Positions 8,090-15,846 of a DNA stretch of 64,000 nucleotides are shown piece after piece. Positions within the stretch are counted from its first letter, which is position 1. Every line of letters begins with the position of its first letter. Source of the DNA: Winogradskyella tangerina (GTDB lineage: Bacteria; Bacteroidota; Bacteroidia; Flavobacteriales; Flavobacteriaceae); contig NZ_QERF01000007.1 in NCBI RefSeq assembly GCF_003260205.1, positions 62,001 to 126,000 on the forward strand, written 5' to 3'. The notes below the pieces were generated by a model, which did not search any database, had not been told where the DNA came from, and worked only from the letters and a program-made list of their open reading frames with translations. The translations under genes and the position numbers were made by a program.

Positions 8090-9136
8090 ATGATCGAAAT
8101 AATAAAAGATAAAAACACCTGGAAGGAACAGGTTGATATGGTACCGAATTCGGATTTTTACCATACCTACGATTATCATCAGCTTTCGAAAAATGATGGT
8201 GAAGACCCTGTGCTTATTCATTATGTAGATGGATCTACATCTTTGTTGATTCCTTTGCTATTTAGAAATATTGAAGATACAGACTATAAGGATGCCACTT
8301 CTGTTTACGGTTACGCCGGACCACTAGTACAAAATATCGGAGAATCCTTCAATTTTGAAGACTTTAGAAACGAGTTTAATGCGTTTCTACATGATCACAA
8401 AATTGTTTCTATTTTCTCTCGATTACATCCTTTTATTCCAAATCAGGAAATAATCCTAAGCGGATTAGGTGAAGTTTCTACCTTAGGAAGGGTGGTGTAT
8501 ATCGATTTGAAAGATCCTCTTGAAATCCAAAGAGCAAAATACAATAGACGATTAAAAACTTATATAAATAAATGCAGAAGAACCTGCACGGTGATTGAGG
8601 GTGATCTCGATCAGCATCTCGATGATTTTATTCGCTTGTATCACCAGAATATGAGGCGAGTAGGTGCGGGAGATAATTACTTCTTCACTAATGAATATTA
8701 CCGAAAAGTGTTAACTAGTAGCGATTACAAATCTGAATTATCGATATGTATTCATAACGAAACTCAAGAAGTTATCGCAGCGTCTATGTTTATGAAAAAA
8801 GGTAATATTGTTCAATATCATTTATCAGGTTTAAGTGAAGATCACTTCGAACTCAATCCTATCAAATTGATTTTAGATGAAATGCGTATAAAATCAACCA
8901 ATGAAGGATACGAGATATTTAATTTAGGCGGTGGCTTGGGTAGTAACGAAGACTCCTTGTTCAGATTTAAAAGTGGTTTTTCTAAGACTTTTGAAGAGTT
9001 CAAAACATGGAAGTACATTGTTAATGAACAAGTTTATCGAGAATTATCCTTAAATAGGTTAGGCGATGATTATAACTTAAATGAGGTAAGCTTTTTTCCC
9101 GCCTATCGGTTTCAAAATAAGGTAGAAAAAGTATAA
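8090..9136 (+). CDS. GNAT / FemAB-like acyltransferase (Acetyltransf_6 type)
   Basis: 348 residues. The N-terminal half (FYHTYDYHQLSKNDGEDPVLIHY) and the C-terminal half (FIRLYHQNMRRVGAGDNYFF, IVQYHLSGLSEDHFELNPIK, GYEIFNLGGGLGSNEDSLFRFKSGF) have the double-GNAT pattern of FemABX and BioF2-like proteins. The ending NLGGG...LFRFKSGFS is the standard C-terminal signature of this superfamily, in which the acceptor-binding site lies in the second lobe. Such proteins add amino-acyl groups to peptidoglycan, or act in exopolysaccharide loci. Here it follows the flavoprotein gene closely and a terminator closes the pair. No cell-wall gene adjoins it, so the acceptor is open. Confidence 0.8.
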   Translation: MIEIIKDKNTWKEQVDMVPNSDFYHTYDYHQLSKNDGEDPVLIHYVDGSTSLLIPLLFRNIEDTDYKDATSVYGYAGPLVQNIGESFNFEDFRNEFNAFLHDHKIVSIFSRLHPFIPNQEIILSGLGEVSTLGRVVYIDLKDPLEIQRAKYNRRLKTYINKCRRTCTVIEGDLDQHLDDFIRLYHQNMRRVGAGDNYFFTNEYYRKVLTSSDYKSELSICIHNETQEVIAASMFMKKGNIVQYHLSGLSEDHFELNPIKLILDEMRIKSTNEGYEIFNLGGGLGSNEDSLFRFKSGFSKTFEEFKTWKYIVNEQVYRELSLNRLGDDYNLNEVSFFPAYRFQNKVEKV

Positions 9137-9141
9137 TAAAT

Positions 9142-9174
9142 AAAAAGCCCACATTCTCAATGCGGGCTTTTTTT
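9142..9174. terminator. Bidirectional terminator between convergent genes
   Basis: AAAAAGCCC-A-CATT and AATG-C-GGGCTTTTTTT pair around a CTC loop. The A and T runs on both sides allow it to serve both the FemAB-like gene and the opposing Mo-hydroxylase gene. Confidence 0.85.
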
Positions 9175-9198
9175 ATCTGTAATCATTATTTAACGTGA

Positions 9199-11358
9199 TC
9201 ATATGGTTAAATCCGTTTTACGCGTATTTAACTCCTTAATGAAAGGTTGCTTTGTGAGAATCTGACCCGTTGCATTTCGAATTGCATTAGCCAAAGCACC
9301 TCCAGCAGGGGGTAAGCCAGGTTCTCCAAGACCAGTAGGGGATAATTCATTTTCAACAAAATGAGTTTCTACGATCGGTGTTTCCCTCATTCTAATTAAA
9401 CGGTAAGTATTGAAATTCACGTCGTTTGGCTTCCCTTCTTCAAAAGAAAAGTCTCCATACATCGCATGGCCTATGCCATCAATGACTCCACCTTCGATCT
9501 GGTTTTTTGCTCCCGTAGGATTCACTACTATTCCACAATCAACAGCTACAGTTACTTTTTCAATTTTAGGTTGCCCATTATTTAAAGTTATATCTACAAC
9601 TTCGGCAACATGAGTGTTGTGACTATAATAGGCCGCGAAGCCCTGATAGGTGTTAGCATTCGTTTTTCCCCATTTGCCTTTTTCTGCTGCCAATTTGATG
9701 GTGTCAATCATACGTTTGGCCGAGTACTGTATGTTAGGGTCTTTTCCGTCTTCAACATTACTCAATAAATCTAATCGTAACTGAACGGCATCAACATTTA
9801 ATTCGTTGGCCAATTCATCAAAAAAGCTTTGTTCTGCAAATGCTAAGAAGTTAGTGTACGGTGCTCTCCACGCACCTGTAGTGATATTACTTCTGTAATT
9901 TCCTGATTCAACTTTGTAGTTTTCAATAGCACCTGCAGGAAAGAAATGTGGAATCAGTCCGTACATATTTGAATTAATAGCCGCTTCTTTCAGGTGATAC
10001 GCTGTAACTTTTCCATCTTTTAGTGACGCCTTAATTCTGTACTTTATTGCCGGTCTATATATACCTGCAGCCATATCATCTTCACGCGAAAATACGACCT
10101 TAACAGGTTTTTTCGTCAGGTTAGAAATTTCGGCCGCTTCTAAGGCGAAATCGCCATATAGTCTTCTTCCGAAGCCGCCACCCATTCGCGTCATTTCTAA
10201 ATGAATATCCTCTTCATTTCTGTTAATCAAATTAGCGATTCTTCTGGCAGTACCTGCTGGTGTTTGAATCGGACCAACTAAATGCACTTTTTCTTCCGTA
10301 ATATTTGCATAGAAATTCATTGGCTCCATGCAATTATGTGGAAGGAAAGGTGATTCATAAGTGCGTTCTATAATTTTATCTGCCTCGGCGAAAGCTTTTT
10401 CAACATTGCCGTCTTCTCTTCGAACATCTAAATTTTTGCGATCTAGAATTTTATTCAACTCGTCATTGTGATCTGAGGTATTTTCTAAATTGCCATCACT
10501 GGTCCATTCAATTTGAAGTACTTTTTTTCCTTTCATAGCCGCCCAGGTACTCGAGGCTAATACAGCAATCTTATCACCAAATTGAACCACTTCAGAAACA
10601 CCATTTACAGCTTTTGTAGCCGTCGCATCGAACGAACTTATCTTCTGACCAAAAGCAGGTGGGCGGGCTACTGACACATAAAACATACCCTCACTTGTAT
10701 AATCTAATCCAAATAGAGGTTGACCAGTAATGATTTTTTCCATATCTACATTAATGGCGTCTTTACCAATGATCTTATAGTCTTGAGGAGATTTTAAGGA
10801 AACGTCCTCCGGAACTTCCAATCCTGCGGCTTCATTTACCACATCGCCGTATCCTAAAGTATCACCATTGGCGTTAGTGATTATTCCGTCTGCGGCTTTA
10901 CAAGTTGAGGCATCAACGGCCCATTTTGCTGCTGCTGCATTAATTAGCATTTGCTTAGCGGTTGCCCCAGTTTGCCTTAAGGCGTCCCAACCAAATCGTA
11001 TTGATTGACTACCTCCAGCAACTTGTCTCTGGAAATTTTTGGTGTCTAAATCTCCTTGCTTAACCGATACATGCTCCCAAGGCACATCTAATTCTTCAGC
11101 AATGATCATTGGCATGGATGTTTTCACACCTTGACCAATTTCAGGGTTAGGAGAATATATGGTGACATAGCCATTATCAGCAATTTCAATAAATGCATTA
11201 AACTCATTGAAATTTAGTTTCGAAATATCTACTGGCGGTTTGGCTGTTTCTTCACATGCCGTTAAGAAGTTAAACCCAATTAATAATCCACCACTCGCAA
11301 GTGCCGAAGTTCTTATAAAACTTCGTCTGCTAAATGTTACTTTATTTTGATCTTTCAT
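9199..11358 (-). CDS. Molybdopterin-binding subunit of a periplasmic xanthine dehydrogenase-family hydroxylase (IorB-like)
   Basis: 719 residues. The N-terminus has a twin-arginine motif (SRRSFIRTSA) followed by a hydrophobic run ending LTAC, so the protein is Tat-exported and perhaps lipidated. The body shows the Mo hydroxylase series: GQGVKTSMPMIIAEELDV, FGLDYTSEGMFYVSVARPPAFG, MGGGFGRRLYGDFALEAAE, GAWRAPYTNFLAFAEQSF and GLGEPGLPPAGGALANAIRNATG near the end, whose Glu is the presumed catalytic base. The layout matches isoquinoline 1-oxidoreductase beta subunits and related aldehyde oxidases that lack an FAD subunit. The 2Fe-2S subunit gene is 11 nt upstream. The electron acceptor and substrate are not identifiable, and no cytochrome gene is adjacent. 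Confidence 0.9.
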   Translation of the reverse strand: MKDQNKVTFSRRSFIRTSALASGGLLIGFNFLTACEETAKPPVDISKLNFNEFNAFIEIADNGYVTIYSPNPEIGQGVKTSMPMIIAEELDVPWEHVSVKQGDLDTKNFQRQVAGGSQSIRFGWDALRQTGATAKQMLINAAAAKWAVDASTCKAADGIITNANGDTLGYGDVVNEAAGLEVPEDVSLKSPQDYKIIGKDAINVDMEKIITGQPLFGLDYTSEGMFYVSVARPPAFGQKISSFDATATKAVNGVSEVVQFGDKIAVLASSTWAAMKGKKVLQIEWTSDGNLENTSDHNDELNKILDRKNLDVRREDGNVEKAFAEADKIIERTYESPFLPHNCMEPMNFYANITEEKVHLVGPIQTPAGTARRIANLINRNEEDIHLEMTRMGGGFGRRLYGDFALEAAEISNLTKKPVKVVFSREDDMAAGIYRPAIKYRIKASLKDGKVTAYHLKEAAINSNMYGLIPHFFPAGAIENYKVESGNYRSNITTGAWRAPYTNFLAFAEQSFFDELANELNVDAVQLRLDLLSNVEDGKDPNIQYSAKRMIDTIKLAAEKGKWGKTNANTYQGFAAYYSHNTHVAEVVDITLNNGQPKIEKVTVAVDCGIVVNPTGAKNQIEGGVIDGIGHAMYGDFSFEEGKPNDVNFNTYRLIRMRETPIVETHFVENELSPTGLGEPGLPPAGGALANAIRNATGQILTKQPFIKELNTRKTDLTI

Positions 11359-11369
11359 AATTCTTGGGC

Positions 11370-11831
11370 TTAAGACATTTTCTTAGCAGCTAGCGCTACC
11401 GCTTTTTCAATTCTATTGTAACTAGCACAGCGGCATAAATTACCATGCATCGCACTTCTTATTTCCTCGTTATCCGGACTCGGATTTTGCTTCAAAAATG
11501 AGGTTGCTGTCATGATCTGACCAGCTTGGCAATATCCACATTGTGGCACGTCGAGTTCTTTCCAGGCCTCTTGAACAGGTGAGAGTTTATCGCTTGCTAA
11601 TCCTTCAATAGTTGTAATGTCTGAATCGGTTAATCGCGATGCTGGTATAGAACAGCTTCGCATGGCAACACCATCAACGTGAACTGTGCAAGCGCCACAT
11701 TGTCCAATTCCACAGCCATATTTAGTACCCACTAAATTGAGTTCATCTCTTAGCACCCATAATAGTGGTGTATCATCGTCAGCAGTAACAGAAACTTTGT
11801 TGCCATTGACTTTTAAGTTAAAACTTGACAT
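11370..11831 (-). CDS. (2Fe-2S)-binding subunit of the Mo hydroxylase (IorA-like)
   Basis: 153 residues with two 2Fe-2S centres. The N-terminal plant-ferredoxin-type motif is YGCGIGQCGACTVHVDG with a further Cys in MRSC, and the C-terminal helical motif is CGYCQAGQ plus GNLCRCASYNRI. This is the standard small subunit (IorA, CoxS-like). It has no signal of its own, which fits piggyback export with the Tat-bearing large subunit. It is encoded immediately upstream of that subunit, and 98 nt downstream of the NTPase gene. Confidence 0.94.
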   Translation of the reverse strand: MSSFNLKVNGNKVSVTADDDTPLLWVLRDELNLVGTKYGCGIGQCGACTVHVDGVAMRSCSIPASRLTDSDITTIEGLASDKLSPVQEAWKELDVPQCGYCQAGQIMTATSFLKQNPSPDNEEIRSAMHGNLCRCASYNRIEKAVALAAKKMS

Positions 11832-11929
11832 AATAATAATCGGTTAATTCCTTAAATTTAAGAAATTATGAGCAGTATTAAGGGAAAAGATTCAAATTAA
11901 CATTTCATAAAGAAGAGTATTCTGAGTAA

Positions 11930-12418
11930 TTAAAATGAATTATTTTTTATATCGACTATCCTTAAAATTTTTACTTCTTTGAAATTATATTTCGAAACGA
12001 ATTCTTCTAGACAATTATCTCTCACTACGAAAAGTAGATCAGGAGTTGCCTCGTTGATTGTACTGAGCAAATGAAGTACTAACTGATGAAAACCTGAATC
12101 TTTCCTTATTTCTAAAGGGCCAATTTCATCGATCACCATAAATTCAGCATGGCATAAATCCCACGAATTTCTGACGCTTTTTTCTATATATTCAAAACTT
12201 TTTTTATCAAAATTGAATTTACCAACGGATAATTCACCGTTAGGTTTTTCCATGTCTAATAGCTGACCAGTTTCAATATCAAAAAACATGCGTTTTCCGT
12301 TAATATCAGGAGTTAAAAACCCAGTAACATTTGACCTCTTTTTTATCCAATCTTGTAAAGCTGTTGTTTTACCAGTTCTAATGGCTTCAGACAATATGTA
12401 AACCTTATTATTGCTCAT
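11930..12418 (-). CDS. THEP1-like P-loop NTPase with altered Walker A, in Mo-hydroxylase operon
   Basis: 162 residues. The N-terminal YILSEAIRTGKTTAL occupies the Walker A site, but the first glycine of GxxxxGKT is Glu11; G16-K17-T18 are kept. MVIDEIGPLEI near residue 96 is a clear Walker B of the THEP1/NTPase_1 type (IDEIGPLE), and a C-terminal VVRDN strand follows. THEP1 proteins hydrolyse nucleoside triphosphates; their cell role is not settled. The start overlaps the end of the membrane-protein gene by 11 nt, so the two are translationally coupled. The context suggests a part in loading or supplying cofactor for the molybdoenzyme, or energising the membrane partner. That is inference only. 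Confidence 0.7.
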   Translation of the reverse strand: MSNNKVYILSEAIRTGKTTALQDWIKKRSNVTGFLTPDINGKRMFFDIETGQLLDMEKPNGELSVGKFNFDKKSFEYIEKSVRNSWDLCHAEFMVIDEIGPLEIRKDSGFHQLVLHLLSTINEATPDLLFVVRDNCLEEFVSKYNFKEVKILRIVDIKNNSF

Positions 12419-13412
12419 CTTCAGAATAATACAACGAAAGACTTAACCAATTAATTACAAACCATTTTAGGCGATTTACAACCTTTGTTTGTTGCTTTGA
12501 AAGCTGTTGGGCTAAACCTACATTATTTTTAATGTCTGGCATTAAGTTCATAATATGATTCAGGGTTTTCTGGTTTTTTCTTTTCTCTTTACGTGCCCAT
12601 TTTTGCATAAAATATTTAAAGATTGGATTGAATAGAAACATAAAGAACACGATTGCAGCGAGTGTACGCAGAATAATGGATAGCGCTTGTTTTGGCATTC
12701 CTGAAAAGATAAATACGATTGTTGAAAACAGCAACAAAGCAACAATTAACCAAAACCGTTTTCTTTTGCGTTTCTTTAATGGTGTTTTATTAGCGGTAAA
12801 TTCAAAACTTCTATGTTGTAATTCCATTGCATTTTGAAATACTTTTTCAGGGAGTCTGAATGCAAAACCGCCCGCCAGAATTCCAACAATAAAATATAAT
12901 AAGCCATATATTGTTAGAAATAGCCAAGGCAATTCTGTGATCCATTCTGCATTCAATTTTTCCTGAAGTCCATCAAAAAATTGCTGAATGGATACCCATA
13001 AATTCATACCAAAAATAATGGTAAGTGTGAGTATTTTTTGAAAAGCAGATTCTAGAAGAGCAATAGCTCCAAGACTGGCTGAAGTCATTTTATTGACTCC
13101 AAAAATACCATAAAGACTTGCCCCGAGAATGCCTTGAAAAAGTACTGCAACATAAGCCATTGGTGGCGAGTGTGGACTTACCATAGCTTTGATTAATACA
13201 ACAAGCATTGTTGCCTTAATAATAGAATTGAAGCGCTCTTCACTCGACTTGGCAATGAAGGTAATAATGATCACGGCAAAACTACCTAAAAGAATACCAC
13301 TAAATGGGATTTTAGCCGCATGTAATAAACCTCCCAAACCACTTTCGCTAATTGCCCAAATGGCAATTAGTTTGGTGTGCAGTAATTTTGGCGTCGGATT
13401 AAATGCGAGCAT
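12408..13412 (-). CDS. Polytopic membrane protein of unknown function, ECF S-component-like N-terminal half
   Basis: 334 residues. Residues ~10-190 hold about five to six hydrophobic segments with a pattern reminiscent of ECF-transporter substrate-binding (S) components: ESGLGGLLHAAKIPFSG, IIKATMLVVLIKAMVSPHSPP, VAVLFQGILGASLYGIFG. A basic loop (TPLKKRKRKRFW) separates a second pair of membrane helices (~220-275) and a soluble, mostly helical tail. I recognise no named family with certainty. It lies 1 nt after the MocA-like gene and overlaps the NTPase gene. A small-molecule transporter tied to the molybdenum cofactor or enzyme substrate is one reading; a membrane scaffold is another. Confidence 0.65.
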   Translation of the reverse strand: MLAFNPTPKLLHTKLIAIWAISESGLGGLLHAAKIPFSGILLGSFAVIIITFIAKSSEERFNSIIKATMLVVLIKAMVSPHSPPMAYVAVLFQGILGASLYGIFGVNKMTSASLGAIALLESAFQKILTLTIIFGMNLWVSIQQFFDGLQEKLNAEWITELPWLFLTIYGLLYFIVGILAGGFAFRLPEKVFQNAMELQHRSFEFTANKTPLKKRKRKRFWLIVALLLFSTIVFIFSGMPKQALSIILRTLAAIVFFMFLFNPIFKYFMQKWARKEKRKNQKTLNHIMNLMPDIKNNVGLAQQLSKQQTKVVNRLKWFVINWLSLSLYYSEDEQ

Positions 13413-13413
13413 A

Positions 13414-14013
13414 TTATGTTTTTTCGATTCTTTTAATCAATTTCTGATAGTCCTTCTGTGTATCTATATCGAATAAATTTTCTGTTTTCAGACCAATAAT
13501 AGTATGATTTTGTGAATTTAGAAATTCTTTAGCGCCTTTATCGCCTTTAAGTTTTAATAGGTCAGAAAAGTAATTATTAGATATGACGACTGGAACACCA
13601 AAACTGTTATTGTAATCAGCTGCTACAATTTTTTTTTGATCACTTTTGAATTCTTTAATGAGGGTATTAAAAAATTTGGTTTGAATTAGCGGTTGATCGC
13701 CTAATGCAATGAGAACAGCATCAAATCCTTCGTTTTGAATACCTTCAATACCACATTTAATGCTTGAACTTAATCCTTCTTTATAGTCTGAGTTTATTAC
13801 TAAATCTATAGAATGCTTTTGAAGATAAGGCTTAATGGAACTAGCCTCAGCTCCAAGGACGCAATATATTTTATCTATATCGGCTTGTTTAACATTTTCA
13901 ATTGTCTCTTCTAGGATTGTAGTCTTTTTGAAGGGAAGCAATTGTTTAAGAGTACCCATTCTAGATGAGCTTCCCGCGGCGAGTATTAGTGCTGCAATTC
14001 TAATTTTAGGCAT
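13414..14013 (-). CDS. MocA/MobA-like molybdenum cofactor nucleotidyltransferase
   Basis: 199 residues of the NTP_transf_3 fold: LAAGSSSRMGTLKQLLPF (nucleotide-binding loop with Lys), VLGAEA, EGLSSSIKCGIEG, ALGDQPLI (metal-binding Asp) and FGVPVVIS. This is the signature of MocA, which makes the molybdenum-cytosine-dinucleotide cofactor used by IorAB-class enzymes; MobA-type GMP transfer is less likely beside XdhC and an IorAB pair. It overlaps the end of xdhC by 8 nt and is followed by the unknown membrane protein, all in one operon. Confidence 0.85.
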   Translation of the reverse strand: MPKIRIAALILAAGSSSRMGTLKQLLPFKKTTILEETIENVKQADIDKIYCVLGAEASSIKPYLQKHSIDLVINSDYKEGLSSSIKCGIEGIQNEGFDAVLIALGDQPLIQTKFFNTLIKEFKSDQKKIVAADYNNSFGVPVVISNNYFSDLLKLKGDKGAKEFLNSQNHTIIGLKTENLFDIDTQKDYQKLIKRIEKT

Positions 14014-15013
14014 AGGATTTACCTGAAAGTGTTCTTAATGATGTTGGTTTAGTTTTACGAAGAACCGATAATATTTCTGAAAGAATAGACAAGGCAATTT
14101 CTTCGGGTGTGATGGCTCCAATGTGTAATCCAGCTGGGCTATAAACAGCATCTAAAAATGATCCATCAAGATCTTCTTTATAACTAAAGAGGTCATTTTG
14201 CAAGCGTTCTCTACGCTTTACTGAGCCTAAAATCCCAATATATTTGGGTTCAACTTCGGTCAGTTTAATGAGATATTTCAAATCTAAGGCGTAGTTATGT
14301 GTCATTAAAACCACTATAGTTTCTTTATCAATTTTCAGATCAAATAATTCTGGGGTACTATCTGTAACGGACTTTGCACCTGGAAAATCTGAAAGTTGTT
14401 TTGGGTCATTAATTGAGGTTATTACGTCAATTTCCCATCCTAATAATGAAGCCATTCTGCAGAGTTTAACCGCATCGTGTTCAGCACCAATAATTACTAG
14501 TCTTGGACTTGGATTAAGTGTTTGAGAAAACTTCTGATTGGCTTCAGTATTAATTGAAGTATTAAATTGAAAAATATGGTCGTTATCAAATGTAACTTGA
14601 CTTCCAAAATCGCCAGTAACGTCATCTTCCTTTAGATAATAAGATTCAATTTGAAAGGATTTTCTAGAATCTAGCATTTTATAAAAGGCATCAATAAAGC
14701 TATTATCTAGATCGATCAATTCAAGTAAAATATAAAGGGTGCCTTCACAACCTAAACGAAACCGCCCATCATAAGTCATCATTTTAGATTTACCATCCTG
14801 AAATACAGACTGCGCGCGTCGTCTTACTTCAGCCTCTACACAACCACCACTCACTGCACCTGTCATCGTCATATCCTCAGAAATTAGCATCCTCACTCCA
14901 GGTTTTCTATAAGATGAACCTTCAAGATCAACAACAGTAGCTAAAACGCTCTTAATACCTTTTTGTTTATCAGCGATAGCCTGGGTAATTATGTTTTTGA
15001 ATTCGTGCGTCAT
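14006..15013 (-). CDS. XdhC family molybdoenzyme maturation protein
   Basis: 335 residues. The N-terminal XdhC/CoxI domain shows KSVLATVVDLEGSSYRKPGVRMLI and GAVSGGCVEAEVRRRA with the conserved Cys. The C-terminal Rossmann XdhC_C domain has RLVIIGAEHDAVKLCRMASLLGW, VLMTHNYALDLKYL, YIGILGSVKRRERL and SPAGLHIGAITPEEIALSILSE. XdhC proteins bind the cofactor and take part in its sulfuration and insertion into Mo hydroxylases. It is the first gene of the operon and diverges from the nitroreductase gene across 139 nt. Confidence 0.93.
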   Translation of the reverse strand: MTHEFKNIITQAIADKQKGIKSVLATVVDLEGSSYRKPGVRMLISEDMTMTGAVSGGCVEAEVRRRAQSVFQDGKSKMMTYDGRFRLGCEGTLYILLELIDLDNSFIDAFYKMLDSRKSFQIESYYLKEDDVTGDFGSQVTFDNDHIFQFNTSINTEANQKFSQTLNPSPRLVIIGAEHDAVKLCRMASLLGWEIDVITSINDPKQLSDFPGAKSVTDSTPELFDLKIDKETIVVLMTHNYALDLKYLIKLTEVEPKYIGILGSVKRRERLQNDLFSYKEDLDGSFLDAVYSPAGLHIGAITPEEIALSILSEILSVLRKTKPTSLRTLSGKSYA

Positions 15014-15130
15014 TTCGTATTCAATTAATGAGAATCGTAAGATTTATAAAAGTACAATTTTATTTATCAATGAAAAGTGATCAATAGTTAAGAGCAGCAA
15101 TAATTAGGACTATAACTTAGCATTATTCCT

Positions 15131-15138
15131 TACTTTTG
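15131..15138 (+). promoter_or_regulatory. -7 box (TACTTTTG) of the nitroreductase gene
   Basis: A full TAnnTTTG match ending 14 nt before the ATG. No clear -33 TTG. Confidence 0.5.
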
Positions 15139-15152
15139 CAGAAAAAGAAAAC

Positions 15153-15782
15153 ATGTCGATCATAGATAATCTAAAATGGCGCTATGCCACCAAAAAATTT
15201 GACAATTCAAAGGTCTTGTCAGACGATCAAATTCAAACCTTAAAAGAGGCTTTCAATCTCACCGCCTTGTCTTACGGATTACAGACTCTAAAAATGGTCA
15301 TTGTAGCAGATAGAAACCGTCGCGAAGATTTGGTTCAGCATTCATACGGGCAACGACAGGTTGCGGATGCTTCTCATTTGCTGATATTGTGTATTCAAAA
15401 GGATATCAATGATTCGGATGTAGAACAGCATTTCGATAATGTGAAAAAGATTCGCCAAACACCAGATAGTGTCTTGGAGCCTTTCAAAAATGGATTGACG
15501 TCTACTATTAATAATATGCCAAAAGAGGCTAAGACTAATTGGGCTACAAGGCAAGCCTACATTGCCTTAGGAAATTTAATGACAGTGTGTGCTGTTGAAG
15601 GTATTGATGGTTGTCCAATGGAAGGCTTTGTGCCTTCAGAAATCGATAAAGCATTAAAGCTAGATGATTTAGGATTAAGTTCGGTGTTAATGTTTCCGGT
15701 AGGTTTTAGAGCAGAAGACGATATGTTTGCTACGCTGGAAAAGGTAAGAAAATCAATTAGCGATACCATCATAGAATTGTAA
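15153..15782 (+). CDS. Nitroreductase family NAD(P)H-dependent oxidoreductase
   Basis: 209 residues of the FMN-dependent nitroreductase family, NfsB-like. Features include WRYATKKFDNSKVLSDDQI at the N-terminus (FMN phosphate contacts), LTALSYGLQTLKMVIVADR, TRQAYIALGNLMTVCAVEGIDGCPMEGFVPSEID in the middle, and the closing LEKVRKS. These enzymes reduce quinones, nitroaromatics or flavins. The gene stands alone with its own promoter; 64 nt downstream the aminotransferase gene has another. Confidence 0.9.
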   Translation: MSIIDNLKWRYATKKFDNSKVLSDDQIQTLKEAFNLTALSYGLQTLKMVIVADRNRREDLVQHSYGQRQVADASHLLILCIQKDINDSDVEQHFDNVKKIRQTPDSVLEPFKNGLTSTINNMPKEAKTNWATRQAYIALGNLMTVCAVEGIDGCPMEGFVPSEIDKALKLDDLGLSSVLMFPVGFRAEDDMFATLEKVRKSISDTIIEL

Positions 15783-15812
15783 AAAGACATTTCTAAAAAG
15801 TATTCAAAAGGT

Positions 15813-15820
15813 TATATTTG
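15813..15820 (+). promoter_or_regulatory. -7 box (TATATTTG) of the DegT-family gene
   Basis: A full TAnnTTTG match ending 26 nt before the ATG at 15847. The -33 region (TTC near 15791) is a weak match. Confidence 0.5.
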
Positions 15821-15846
15821 TTAAGAACCTAAAACGACTCATATTT

